Assembly (NCBI RefSeq): GCF_900446695.1 | Contig: NZ_UAVP01000007.1 | Coordinates: forward strand, 310,001-374,000 | Length of the DNA stretch: 64,000 nt | DNA from: Capnocytophaga sputigena | GTDB taxonomy: Bacteria; Bacteroidota; Bacteroidia; Flavobacteriales; Flavobacteriaceae | Direction: 5' to 3' | In this document: positions 52,351 through 61,772 of the stretch, in pieces | How the letters are laid out: every line of letters begins with the position of its first letter | How positions within the stretch are numbered: position 1 is the first letter of the stretch | Notes under the pieces: model-generated | What the model was told of the DNA's origin: nothing | Seen by the model: only the letters and a program-made list of their open reading frames with translations | Database searches by the model: none | Position numbers and translations under genes: made by a program

Positions 52351-52543
52351 CATTTTATATCTAAATAAACGTTAAATTTTAACAATATATTTTTGTTATA
52401 ATTGCAACTAATAAATGTAAGCGTCTTATTATCAACCTTGTTGTGGTTTTTTATTGTTAGAGATAAAATTTATAAATTACCTATATATTCAATGCTTGAT
52501 AATATGTTGATTACTCTGTTTATAAAAAAACCAACAAAAAAGT

Positions 52544-52572
52544 TTGCATTTCATAAAAAAACACTAATTTTG
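52544..52572 (+). promoter_or_regulatory. promoter of the second TonB-dependent receptor gene
   Basis: TTG (52544-52546), 18 nt, TAATTTTG (52565-52572). The leader before the ATG at 52673 is about 100 nt, longer than usual here. Confidence 0.6.
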
Positions 52573-52672
52573 CCGCTGAAATAAGAAGTGAAACGGCTTT
52601 TTGTTTTTTTAGTCACTTTGTGTATGAGCAATCTACTAACTATCGGCTGAGAAACTAATTAACTAAATATAA

Positions 52673-55549
52673 ATGAAAAGCTGGTTTTTAAATGTCGCAA
52701 TTTTATTGCTTGCAACAATTACCTATGCCCAAAGCGGAACAATAACGGGTGAAGTAATTGATGGTGAGTACAATGCACCTCTGATGGGGGCTAATGTATT
52801 GGTTAAGGGTACCTCCCACGGTGTCTCCACCGATATGCAGGGTAAGTATTCCTTAAATGTAAATGCCCCTACAGGCACCTTGGAGTTTTCATACCTCGGG
52901 TATGTAACCAAGACCGTTCCTTACAAATTAGTAAACGGTAAAGCACACGTAAAGGTTACTCTTTCTACCGACCAACAATCGTTGGGCGAAGTAGTCGTAA
53001 CTGCAAAAAGTACGCTGTTAGACATTGCTAAAGAGCGTAAAACACCAGTAGCTGTCTCTACTATTCAAGCTACTGAAATTGTCGAAAAATTGGGTACACG
53101 TGAACTTCCTGAAGTACTCAATCGCACACCTTCTGTCTACGCCACCAAAGGCGGAGGAGGATTTGGCGACTCTAAAATCAATATGCGCGGTTTTGATAGT
53201 AAAAACATTGCTGTAATGGTAAATGGTATGCCTGTAAACGATATGGAAGGCGGTACCGTATACTTCAGTAACTGGTCAGGACTTTCAGATGTAACTTCTG
53301 CAATGCAAGTACAACGCGGCTTGGGAGCTTCTAAGTTAGCAATTGCATCAGTAGGGGGAACTATGAACTTTATTTTGCGCGCTTCCGATATGCAAGAAGG
53401 CGGAAATATTGCCTTTAATTATGGTACTAACAAAGAGTATAAAGGTACTGTTTCTTACAATACAGGGAAAAGCCTCACTGGTTGGTCTGCTTCTGTATTA
53501 TTCAGCAAAAATACTGGACGTAAATATGTTGATGGAACTCAGTTCGATGGCTATAGCTATTATTTTGCATTAGGTTATGAACCTTCTAAAAAACACAGTT
53601 TCCAATTTACCTTCACAGGGGCTCCTCAATGGCATAATCAACGCAATGTGAGCCCGCTTATCTCCGATTATCAAAAATATGGTTCTGAAGATAAACCTAA
53701 CCGTCGATACAATTCTGATTGGGGATACTTAAATGGTGAAGAACATACTATTAAAAAGAATATTTACCACAAACCCGTAGCAATGCTCAACTGGGATTGG
53801 AATATCAACGAAAGTACTTCTCTTAGTACCGTGATATATGGTTCATTAGGTCGTGGTATGGGTACAAACTCATCAGGGGTAGCACACTCAATCTCTTCAA
53901 AAACTTCTAGTGGTACTACTACTTATTCACTTCAAAAAAACTATCTAAATTCTTTCCGTAAAGATGACGGGCAAATAGATTTTGATAAAGTAGTACGCTA
54001 TAATAACGGTGAAACTGTAGATAATTTGCTACCTATGCAACACCCAAGAGAAGCTGGTAAGAACGTAACAATAGCTAACCCAGGTGGTGGTCGTGCATTT
54101 ACAGGTTATGGTGAAGGCTTTACCTTAAATGGCTCAGTAAATTCACACGACTGGTATGGTATCCTTACTAACTTGCAACACCAAATTAATGACCGTTTCA
54201 CTGTGAATATGGGATTAGATGGTCGTTATTACTATGGTTATCACTATCAAGTAGTAACTGATTTGTTGGGTAACAACAGTTATACCGATAATACACGAAA
54301 TAACAACAAGAATTTGGCAACTCCTACTGTAATTCGCTCTGCGGTATCTACTAAGCCTTCTTGGAATCCTTTCCAAAAAGTAGAACCTCTTGAAAATCGT
54401 ATAGGTTATAGTAGTGAAGGAGAGGTGAAATGGATGGGACTTTTCTCTCAATTTGAATACTCTGATGACCATTTTTCAGCTTTCGTACAAGGATCTACCT
54501 CAATGCAGTCCTACCAGCGTATCGATAACTTTTTGAAAGATGGAGTTTCTCGTGCTGTAACTACAAATCCTAATACAGTAATGTATACTAAAACAGGATT
54601 TAAAAACTTAATAGGTTATAATATCAAAGGAGGAGTGAATTATAATATCAACGAACAACATAATGTATATGCTAACATAGGATATTATTCTAAACAACCT
54701 TTCTTTAACTCTGTATATCCTAACAATCTAAACTATTTAAATCCTTCACTTACCAATGAAAAAATATTTGGAGTAGAAGCTGGATATGGTTTTAAATCAA
54801 GAGTTTTTAGTGGTAATTTAAACCTTTATCACACTACTTGGAAAGATAGATTCCTTCGTCAAACTTATATTATCGAAAATTTCTCAGGTAGAGGTAGCAA
54901 TACAGGATTTGCCAATATTTTGGGTATCCAAGAGATACACAATGGGGTAGAAGTAGATTTCAAAGCTACTATCACCGATTACTTAAAGCTCAATGGTATG
55001 TTCTCATTTGGTGATTGGTATTACAAAGGAGATGCTTCAGGTACCCTTTTGAATGAAAATGGTAATGCAATAGATTTACAAGGTAATGAGGTGCCTGCTG
55101 GTAGAGCTGCTGAACTTAAATTATACTTAGATAAAGCAAAAGTAGGACAAACAGCTCAAACTACAGCTGCTTTAGGGTTATCTTTCCTCCCTCGTTTTGC
55201 TAAAGGATTAAATATTGATGTAGATTGGCGTTATGTAGATAATCTATATGCTAATTTGAATATAGGTACTTTTTCTAAAAAAGAAGTAGCCGAAAAAGGA
55301 GCTATAAAATTACCTGCTTATCATTTGTTTGACCTTTCAGCTTCTTATAAATGGCAACTTACTGATAAACAACGTCTCACTTTCTCAGCTCACGCTTATA
55401 ACCTATTAGATACTTACTACATCGCTGAATCATACACAAGTATCCATACTACTGATCGTAGTAAAACTTATCAAGGTATCGATGTAAGAAACCAAGTATA
55501 CTTCGGCGAAGGTCGTACCTTTAGCTTTGCTGTACGATATAACTTCTAA
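52673..55549 (+). CDS. TonB-dependent receptor with carboxypeptidase-like N-terminal domain
   Basis: Large outer-membrane transporter, 958 aa. Signal peptide ends TYAQ (residue 19). The regulatory-like domain (20-105, MGANVLVKGTSHGVSTDMQG) is followed by a linker LGEVVVTAKS, a plug with VLNRTPSVYATKGGGGFGDS, KINMRGFDSKNIAVMVNGMP and GLGASKLAIASVGGTMNFIL, and a long barrel ending FSFAVRYNF. No SusD-like partner follows. It is divergent from a FucP-like transporter, so sugar uptake is possible, but its class is also used for metal and peptide uptake. Confidence 0.95.
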   Translation: MKSWFLNVAILLLATITYAQSGTITGEVIDGEYNAPLMGANVLVKGTSHGVSTDMQGKYSLNVNAPTGTLEFSYLGYVTKTVPYKLVNGKAHVKVTLSTDQQSLGEVVVTAKSTLLDIAKERKTPVAVSTIQATEIVEKLGTRELPEVLNRTPSVYATKGGGGFGDSKINMRGFDSKNIAVMVNGMPVNDMEGGTVYFSNWSGLSDVTSAMQVQRGLGASKLAIASVGGTMNFILRASDMQEGGNIAFNYGTNKEYKGTVSYNTGKSLTGWSASVLFSKNTGRKYVDGTQFDGYSYYFALGYEPSKKHSFQFTFTGAPQWHNQRNVSPLISDYQKYGSEDKPNRRYNSDWGYLNGEEHTIKKNIYHKPVAMLNWDWNINESTSLSTVIYGSLGRGMGTNSSGVAHSISSKTSSGTTTYSLQKNYLNSFRKDDGQIDFDKVVRYNNGETVDNLLPMQHPREAGKNVTIANPGGGRAFTGYGEGFTLNGSVNSHDWYGILTNLQHQINDRFTVNMGLDGRYYYGYHYQVVTDLLGNNSYTDNTRNNNKNLATPTVIRSAVSTKPSWNPFQKVEPLENRIGYSSEGEVKWMGLFSQFEYSDDHFSAFVQGSTSMQSYQRIDNFLKDGVSRAVTTNPNTVMYTKTGFKNLIGYNIKGGVNYNINEQHNVYANIGYYSKQPFFNSVYPNNLNYLNPSLTNEKIFGVEAGYGFKSRVFSGNLNLYHTTWKDRFLRQTYIIENFSGRGSNTGFANILGIQEIHNGVEVDFKATITDYLKLNGMFSFGDWYYKGDASGTLLNENGNAIDLQGNEVPAGRAAELKLYLDKAKVGQTAQTTAALGLSFLPRFAKGLNIDVDWRYVDNLYANLNIGTFSKKEVAEKGAIKLPAYHLFDLSASYKWQLTDKQRLTFSAHAYNLLDTYYIAESYTSIHTTDRSKTYQGIDVRNQVYFGEGRTFSFAVRYNF

Positions 55550-55580
55550 TAAGTAATTAAGTAACAAATAATAAGTAATA

Positions 55581-55612
55581 AAAAGGCTGTCCATCACTTG
55601 GGCAGCTTTTTT
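55581..55612 (+). terminator. terminator of the second TonB receptor gene
   Basis: AAAAGGCTGTCC and GGGCAGCTTTT form a long stem (G-T pairs) with a 7-nt loop, then TT. Confidence 0.8.
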
Positions 55613-55629
55613 ATTGATAAATTAACAAA

Positions 55630-55660
55630 TTGGGGAATTGACAAATTTTTCGTATCTTTG
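55630..55660 (+). promoter_or_regulatory. promoter of the SpecificRecomb-family gene
   Basis: TTG (55630-55632), 20 nt, TATCTTTG (55653-55660), 28 nt before the ATG. Confidence 0.6.
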
Positions 55661-55688
55661 CCCCATTCTAAATTATTAATTGTAAAAT

Positions 55689-57719
55689 ATGTTGCTATTC
55701 GCAAAAAAATATAAATCTATCTATGAAATCTTTGAGACTTATATGTACTCATCTAACTACGAAGATATAGACTTCGTGTTTGATGTAGTGAACTACTTTC
55801 GCCGCAAAAGTAAAGATAAAAAATCTCCTTTTAATATCGATGAGCTCATCGCTGAAATAAAACACGAACCCGAGCGTATCGCTTTCTTCCGAGAAAAACT
55901 CCACAATGTATTTGCTAACAAACAAAAAGTACTTCTATTCACCGATGCAGGCTTGCTCAACAGCGTTTCATTTTTTAAGGAATTGCGCCGCCGTATCAGT
56001 AGGCAACTCCTGCCCGATCAGCCTTCACAAGAAAATATTCAATACGTACTAAATCAGATTTTTTACAGCCCTTCCGATGCTAAATGGGTGTTGCAAATCC
56101 CGTTAGATAATTGGAAAGAGCTTTTTGATATCCTCACTGTACCTACTTTTTATGAGGATAGTGAAATCAAAGCTACCTCTAAGCAAATTCTTTTGGCAAT
56201 AATGATTCTCTCACAACGTATGGGAGGATTTGCTTTGCAAACCGATGTACACCGTATGGTGCCTGAATACGCTCACCTAAACAGTCCTTTTATCGCTCTT
56301 GACGACGAACTGAACCAACTTGCGCGTACCCTTGATGAAGAAGATAAACCTTACCTTTATATACAAGAACACGAATTAGACTACAAACAACTAAATATCT
56401 TAGCTGCCCAATGTGAAGACTTTGTAAATAAAGCCGATGCTAACGCCGAAAAATATGGGGTAACCTTTAGCGTGAACCAAACACTTTTGCTTATCCGTCA
56501 GCAGATTAAACGCATCAAGCGTCTTTATAACTACTTGTTTATAGAAAAAGAAGCTGATAAACGCGAAAAAGCAATTGCTTTCTATTTAGATATGGTAAAA
56601 ACCAATTCTAAGAAAAACAATATTCGCAAATTGATAAATGATAGTGTTTACAACATTACCTACGAGATTACAAATTATACCGGTAAAACGGGGGAACATT
56701 ACATCACTTCCACAGGTAGGGAGTATTTCAAAATGCTCAAAACCGCTTTATGGGGAGGGGTAATTGTGAGTTTTATGTGCTTGATAAAGCTCTATATGTC
56801 TATGGTACCTGACCAAAGTGCGTTTTTCCGTGCTTTGAACTATAGTTTAAACTATGCTATTGGTTTTGTGATTATTTACCTCACAGGATCTACTTTAGCT
56901 ACCAAGCAACCTGCAATGACGGCTTCTACCATTGCCAAAACCTTAGAGAACCTAAATGACAACAATGATAAACAAAAACGCCGTCAATATACTGAGTTCT
57001 CAGCACTCTTCACGCGTTTATTCCGTTCGCAGTTCATCGCTTTTGTGGGCAATGTGTTTGGAGCTTTCCCCGTGTCAATGCTTTTGGTGATAGGAATGAG
57101 TTATTTAGAGGGCTATAATATTGCCACTAAAAAGAGTTTGCATCTGTTAGAAGATCTCAATATATGGCACTCACCAGTATTTTTACACGCTTGTATTGCT
57201 GGGGTATTTTTGTTTTTATCGGGTATTATTGCCGGTAATGTTGCCAGTGTGAATAACTTCAATAACTTCTATTACCGCCTATCCGAGCACCCTTTCCTCA
57301 AAGGATTTTTTGGCAAAATGCGTATGCAACGCGTTGCCAATTGGATGCAAAAAAAGTGGCCAAGTATTGTTTCAAATATTTGGTTTGGAGTGTTTATGGG
57401 GAGCGCTTGGGCTGTAGGTGAGTTCTTTGGTTTACCTATCGATATACGCCACATCACTTTTTCAAGCGGTAATTTCGCTTATGGCTTGTATGGTATGAAT
57501 TTTATCATCAGTTTAGAAAATATCCTTTGGTGTGTTTTTGGAATAGGTATCATTGGTTTAGGGAATTTTATAGTGAGTTTTGGTCTGTCGTTGTGGATAG
57601 CCTTGCGCTCTCGTGAAGTTCCAGCTTCCGAGCTCAAATACTTAGTTAGGTGTGTATGGCAAGCCTTCAAAGAACGCCCCAGAGCTTTTTTCTTCCCCGT
57701 AAGAAATAAAAAATCTTAA
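55689..57719 (+). CDS. SpecificRecomb (Gcr-like) family membrane protein
   Basis: A 676-aa protein. Residues 1-340 are soluble and helical; residues 350-660 carry about six membrane segments. The conserved C-terminal part includes GIIAGNVASVNNFNNFYYRL, RVANWMQKKWPSIVSNIWFG and GLPIDIRHITFSSGNFAYGL, which are diagnostic of this family. The family is called site-specific recombinase from an early report on a gonococcal gene, but these are integral membrane proteins and have no known recombinase catalytic residues. The role should be regarded as unknown. Convergent with the ABC permease operon 11 nt away. Confidence 0.82.
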   Translation: MLLFAKKYKSIYEIFETYMYSSNYEDIDFVFDVVNYFRRKSKDKKSPFNIDELIAEIKHEPERIAFFREKLHNVFANKQKVLLFTDAGLLNSVSFFKELRRRISRQLLPDQPSQENIQYVLNQIFYSPSDAKWVLQIPLDNWKELFDILTVPTFYEDSEIKATSKQILLAIMILSQRMGGFALQTDVHRMVPEYAHLNSPFIALDDELNQLARTLDEEDKPYLYIQEHELDYKQLNILAAQCEDFVNKADANAEKYGVTFSVNQTLLLIRQQIKRIKRLYNYLFIEKEADKREKAIAFYLDMVKTNSKKNNIRKLINDSVYNITYEITNYTGKTGEHYITSTGREYFKMLKTALWGGVIVSFMCLIKLYMSMVPDQSAFFRALNYSLNYAIGFVIIYLTGSTLATKQPAMTASTIAKTLENLNDNNDKQKRRQYTEFSALFTRLFRSQFIAFVGNVFGAFPVSMLLVIGMSYLEGYNIATKKSLHLLEDLNIWHSPVFLHACIAGVFLFLSGIIAGNVASVNNFNNFYYRLSEHPFLKGFFGKMRMQRVANWMQKKWPSIVSNIWFGVFMGSAWAVGEFFGLPIDIRHITFSSGNFAYGLYGMNFIISLENILWCVFGIGIIGLGNFIVSFGLSLWIALRSREVPASELKYLVRCVWQAFKERPRAFFFPVRNKKS

Positions 57720-57730
57720 TCTCCTAAAAC

Positions 57731-58576
57731 CTATTCTGGCATTGCCTTCCACTGCTGAATATGGTAATTGTATAGAAATATAAATAGGAAAGCCACAGCT
57801 AAAAGTTGGTAGTAAAGTGATTGAGAAAATTGGTCGATACCTACTTTTAGCAAAGCAATGGTGAAAATAGCAGCAGGGAAGAGCAATAGGCTGAAACAGA
57901 TGAGAATACCACTATAGAGTTTGGGAAGCAAAGGTGCTCCTATAACCGAGGCTATCGCTACAGCAAAGTAAGCAAATAGATATATCCATACAACTAACTG
58001 AAAATCAATATTACCTACAATAGCAATTATAATGCACAACATCGCTAAAATGAGTGCTAAAATACTGGTGAAAACAATGGTGAGTAAGAAAGTTCGCAAT
58101 TTGGTAATATACACACAAAAGATGATAAGTGCAATCCCTAAGGCAAAAAGTGAAAAAGGAGCTTTGGTGATAAACAAATGAATATCAGTTAAATCACTAA
58201 TCTCGGTGCCTGCAAAAGAAGAAGTGCATAACACCCCTAAAGCAAATGATACTGGCAAACCAATCACACTGAGCGTTACAAGAAAAAAGAGTACAAAAGT
58301 TCCAAACAACTTTAGCGGACTGTTAGGATAAAACCAATTAAAGGCATTGAATCTGTACAAATCCATCAGCCATTTTACAAAGAAGACGATAAGTCCAATG
58401 CGATAGATTTCAAACGGAAGTGCCCAAAAGTCTTCAGCAAACCCCATTCCTCCTCTGTTAGAAGCAATAAGTCCTAACAAAAAGAATAACAAATGCGCGC
58501 CAAGAGCTACAATTAGCATTGGCACTGCTCGCGTACTCCAAATTAATGGATAATGTTCTAAAAGATACTTTTTCAA
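57731..58576 (-). CDS. ABC-transporter-associated membrane protein, paralogue 4
   Basis: A 281-aa protein with seven to eight predicted helices, the last of four paralogues behind an ABC ATPase gene. Shared marks are the start MKKYLLEHYPLIWSTRAVPML and the end QQWKAMPE. The short form lacks the periplasmic insert found in paralogues 1 and 2. Probably a permease subunit of the encoded ATPase; no substrate can be inferred. Confidence 0.78.
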   Translation of the reverse strand: MKKYLLEHYPLIWSTRAVPMLIVALGAHLLFFLLGLIASNRGGMGFAEDFWALPFEIYRIGLIVFFVKWLMDLYRFNAFNWFYPNSPLKLFGTFVLFFLVTLSVIGLPVSFALGVLCTSSFAGTEISDLTDIHLFITKAPFSLFALGIALIIFCVYITKLRTFLLTIVFTSILALILAMLCIIIAIVGNIDFQLVVWIYLFAYFAVAIASVIGAPLLPKLYSGILICFSLLLFPAAIFTIALLKVGIDQFSQSLYYQLLAVAFLFIFLYNYHIQQWKAMPE

Positions 58577-58642
58577 TTGATAATCAACAATTAATAATTA
58601 ATAAAATCTGCCTCCTAAAACCTGACACCTAGCACCTGACCC
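58577..58642 (-). repeat. TCAGG-repeat spacer (permease 3 to 4)
   Basis: On the coding strand the spacer begins right after the stop codon with GGGGTCAGGTGCTAGGTGTCAGG and ends in an AATT-rich stretch before the next ATG. The same two-part layout occurs in the two neighbouring spacers. Confidence 0.6.
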
Positions 58643-59506
58643 CTATTCTGGCACTGCTCTCCATTGGTGCAGTACGGGAGCGTATAACAATATGAAAAGG
58701 AAATTAGACAAGAGTACCCCATAATTCAATACAGGCATATTGTCAAAAGTCTCTTCTTTGAAAATTAATAAGATAGCTCCGTAAAGGGCAGGAGTAAAGA
58801 ACAGCAGTGAAAAGTTGATGAGAATCCCCGAAAAGAGTTTGGGCATTGTTGCTAAATTAGTGACAACTATCAATATAGCAATAAAAGGAATTGCCACATA
58901 CATCCAAACAACAAGTGAAAAAAACAAATTGGCATCAGAAAAAATACTGAATAAAAATGCCGACACCGTCCCTAACGCGAGTGATAATACCCCCGAAAAT
59001 ACAATTGTAAGCAATAAGGTTCTAACCTCAGTAATCCGTACACAAAGCACTAACAGTGAGATAAAAAGCGATGCGATGAGCAGCCCTTGCACAATAGTTC
59101 CTTCCTCAGCGCCATAAAACGGTCTATCAATCACAAGTAAGTGCGTTTTTTCACCAGCCATAAACGAAAGAGAGAAAGTGAGTACCGCAAATATAATTAT
59201 AAAGTATTGTGTATATAAACCGATTAATTGCAGCTGATTGCTGGGGTAAAAATGTTTAAAAGCATTGTTTTTAGAGAGTTGCATTAGCCAGAACACTAAT
59301 AGCAAGATACTCACAATAAGGTGTAACAAAAAAGGAAGAGGGAAAAATTCTTCTCCTATGGTATAAACTCTTTCATATATACTGCCTTTATCAACGATAT
59401 AGCCCAACAGAAAGAAAAAAACGTGTCCGCAAGCAGCGAGACCTAACATTGGCAACAACTTAGTGTTCCAAATCAACGGATAATTTTCTAATAAATATTT
59501 TTTCAA
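58643..59506 (-). CDS. ABC-transporter-associated membrane protein, paralogue 3
   Basis: A 287-aa protein: start MKKYLLENYPLIWNTKLLPML, seven to eight helices, with the conserved stretch ITEVRTLLLTIVFSGVLSLAL, end LHQWRAVPE. It is separated from its neighbours by spacers with TCAGG repeats. Same family as paralogues 1, 2 and 4. Confidence 0.78.
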   Translation of the reverse strand: MKKYLLENYPLIWNTKLLPMLGLAACGHVFFFLLGYIVDKGSIYERVYTIGEEFFPLPFLLHLIVSILLLVFWLMQLSKNNAFKHFYPSNQLQLIGLYTQYFIIIFAVLTFSLSFMAGEKTHLLVIDRPFYGAEEGTIVQGLLIASLFISLLVLCVRITEVRTLLLTIVFSGVLSLALGTVSAFLFSIFSDANLFFSLVVWMYVAIPFIAILIVVTNLATMPKLFSGILINFSLLFFTPALYGAILLIFKEETFDNMPVLNYGVLLSNFLFILLYAPVLHQWRAVPE

Positions 59507-59578
59507 TTTACAATTTACAATTAATAATTAACAATTTACCCCCCTGACACCTGACCCCTGACCCCTGAAACCTAACCT
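59507..59578 (-). repeat. TCAGG-repeat spacer (permease 2 to 3)
   Basis: On the coding strand: several units of the form GGGGTCA and GGTGTCA, then AATTG/TAAATTG words before the ATG of the next gene. Confidence 0.65.
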
Positions 59579-60604
59579 CTACTCTGGCATTGCCTTCCAT
59601 CGTTTGATAACTCCCGTATAGAGTCCTACAAACACAAGTGAAAGCAATATTCCAATTCCCCAAAGGATAAGTATTTTTATATCATTCTTAATAGGATCTA
59701 AATAATATTCTATAAACTCCCACAAATTGTACCTATCTTCTATAATTACAAAAGTAATAACTATAGCAGGAAAAAAGCCAAATAGAGAGGCATTCATTGC
59801 GATGCCTCGGTATAGTTTCTTTTTAGATGTAATTGATAGGAAAACCACCGATAGATAGCTAATCCATAGCAGGGATAAAGCAGCAAATATTTTGAATTTT
59901 ATACTTGTGTCTACATATACAATAAGTGTTACTACTAAGGAAAGCAGCAAACACAACAATCCGCTAAATACAATAGAGAGTAACACTGTACGCAATGAGG
60001 TAATACGTACCGCAAAGAGTAATAATGTGAGTAAAAAAGCGATAATAATTATAAAGTTAATTTGCGCATCAAATTTTTCTATAAACACTCGCTCTTTTAT
60101 AAGTGATGCATTATGAGCTATGTAATACTCTTCTCGCTGAGCTTCAGAAAATTGTTTCATTTCAGAATCGCTAATATACTCAGGATATTGTTGTAGCACA
60201 CTGTGAAGGTAACTATCAGTATACCGCCAATATACTTTAGCTTTCTCGCCTGTCATAAATGAAAAACCAGTACTGATAATCCCCAAAATAACAGCGAAAT
60301 ACACTACAAAACGCCAAAACAATTGCCAACGACTCACAGGGTAGAAACGATCAAAAGCATTGTTTCTAAACAAATAGATAAACCACCCTACCAATAGCAA
60401 AACAATTATAATAAAGTTTAACAACATTGGTAAGCCATTAAACGAGTCCCCCCACGGGTAATACCCCTTACATAACTTTCCGTCGGTGAGCATTATAAAT
60501 CCCAAAGCGAAAAAGACTAAATGAGATAAGAATATCAGTGGTAATAACAGTACCACCTGCGTATTCCAAATTGCTGGATAACGTTCTAATAAATATTTTT
60601 TCAA
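59579..60604 (-). CDS. ABC-transporter-associated membrane protein, paralogue 2
   Basis: A 341-aa protein, long form: start MKKYLLERYPAIWNTQVVLLL, the block ITSLRTVLLSIVFSGLLCLLL, and a periplasmic insert (about residues 125-180, with KVYWRYTDSYLHSVLQQYPE) between helices 4 and 5. End GVIKRWKAMPE. The insert is shared with paralogue 1 and absent from 3 and 4, so the four genes form two pairs. Confidence 0.78.
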   Translation of the reverse strand: MKKYLLERYPAIWNTQVVLLLPLIFLSHLVFFALGFIMLTDGKLCKGYYPWGDSFNGLPMLLNFIIIVLLLVGWFIYLFRNNAFDRFYPVSRWQLFWRFVVYFAVILGIISTGFSFMTGEKAKVYWRYTDSYLHSVLQQYPEYISDSEMKQFSEAQREEYYIAHNASLIKERVFIEKFDAQINFIIIIAFLLTLLLFAVRITSLRTVLLSIVFSGLLCLLLSLVVTLIVYVDTSIKFKIFAALSLLWISYLSVVFLSITSKKKLYRGIAMNASLFGFFPAIVITFVIIEDRYNLWEFIEYYLDPIKNDIKILILWGIGILLSLVFVGLYTGVIKRWKAMPE

Positions 60605-60678
60605 TTTACAATTTACAATTTACAATTAATAATTAACAATTTACCCCCCCTGACACCTGACCCCTGACCACTGACACT
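60605..60678 (-). repeat. TCAGG-repeat spacer (permease 1 to 2)
   Basis: On the coding strand: GTGTCAGTGG, GTCAGGGGTCAGGTGTCAGG, a G-run, and a triple TAAATTG word before the ATG. It closely matches the spacer at 59507-59578. Confidence 0.65.
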
Positions 60679-61713
60679 CTACTCCGGCATTGCCTTCCAT
60701 CGTTTGATAACTCCCGTATAGAGTCCTATAAACACAAGTGAAAGCAGTATTCCTCCTATCGAAACTATAAGTTCTTTTATATCGTACCAAAAGTAATAAT
60801 AAACCTCCTCAGTAATTGATGAAGGATACCACCAATCATATCTCTCACAGATAGCTATTAGAGTAGTGATTGTTATAGGCAAAAAACCAAATAGTGAAAT
60901 ATTCATTGCAATACCTCGATATTGTTTTTTATCAGAGAAAATAGATAAAGCAATTATTGAAAGGTAAGTCAACCATAAAATTTCCAGCACTACATATACA
61001 TCTCGCATTCCAAACATATTGCTACTCAAAACAAATATGAGCACTAAGCCGAGCAGCAAGCACAGCACTCCACCACAAACAATAGAGAGTAACACTGTAC
61101 GCAACGAGGTAATACGTACAGCAAAGAGCAATAATGTGAGCACAAAAGTAGCTGTTGCAACCATTGTGATTTCCTCATCGTGCCCCACTATAAATAAACG
61201 TTCTTTGATATCTTTAGCATTGTTGGCTATGTGGTATTCCCTTTGTTGTGCTTCAGGAAGTCTCTCTACATCCTCAAAGTTAAAATTTTCAGGATATTGT
61301 CGTAATACATTGTGTATATAGCTGTCGGTGTATCGCCAATGCACTTTAGTATTCTCGCCTACCATAAATGAAAGTCCTGAACTGAGTATGCCTCCCATAA
61401 TAAACAGATATATCACAAACTGCCTGAATAGTTGCCATCGGCTCACAGGGTAAAAGCGTTCAAAAGCATTATTCCTAAATAAGCGAATGAGCCATCCCAC
61501 TAATAGCAATACAATGGCGATAAAGTTCATCACCATAGGCAAGCCTTCAAATCGGTTTCTCGAACTGAAATAATAGTTACCCATAGCCTCATCAGTAACC
61601 ATAGTAAACCCCCACGTAAAAAAGAACAAGTGGGTCGCGAGAATAAGAGGCAACGCCCATATTAAATGGGTGTTCCAAACCAAAGGAAAGCGTTCTAATA
61701 AATATTTTTTCAA
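60679..61713 (-). CDS. ABC-transporter-associated membrane protein, paralogue 1
   Basis: A 344-aa long-form paralogue, the first membrane gene after the ATPase. Start MKKYLLERFPLVWNTHLIWAL; insert with KVHWRYTDSYIHNVLRQYPE; block ITSLRTVLLSIVCGGVLCLLL; end GVIKRWKAMPE. Its 3' half is nearly the same as that of paralogue 2 at the DNA level (for example the last 45 nt), a recent duplication. Confidence 0.78.
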   Translation of the reverse strand: MKKYLLERFPLVWNTHLIWALPLILATHLFFFTWGFTMVTDEAMGNYYFSSRNRFEGLPMVMNFIAIVLLLVGWLIRLFRNNAFERFYPVSRWQLFRQFVIYLFIMGGILSSGLSFMVGENTKVHWRYTDSYIHNVLRQYPENFNFEDVERLPEAQQREYHIANNAKDIKERLFIVGHDEEITMVATATFVLTLLLFAVRITSLRTVLLSIVCGGVLCLLLGLVLIFVLSSNMFGMRDVYVVLEILWLTYLSIIALSIFSDKKQYRGIAMNISLFGFLPITITTLIAICERYDWWYPSSITEEVYYYFWYDIKELIVSIGGILLSLVFIGLYTGVIKRWKAMPE

Positions 61714-61772
61714 TTGATAATGAGTGTTTTATAATTAATAACCTATACCTCCTAAAACCTAACACCTGACCC

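Larger units (their letters stand above)
52319..52672. other. divergent spacer between the sugar transporter and TonB receptor genes
   Basis: 354 nt with no supported gene. It holds a minus-strand -7 motif for the transporter and a plus-strand promoter for the receptor. One 60-codon open frame (52402-52584) overlaps the latter and is low-complexity; it is not called. Confidence 0.6.

Noticed and set aside
52402-52584. A 60-codon open frame in the spacer before the second TonB receptor
   Set aside because: It overlaps the receptor promoter, has low-complexity composition and no ribosome-binding or family signal.
55689-57719. Mobile element or integrase suggested by the family name
   Set aside because: It is a membrane protein with no recombinase motif; no inverted repeats or target duplications are seen.
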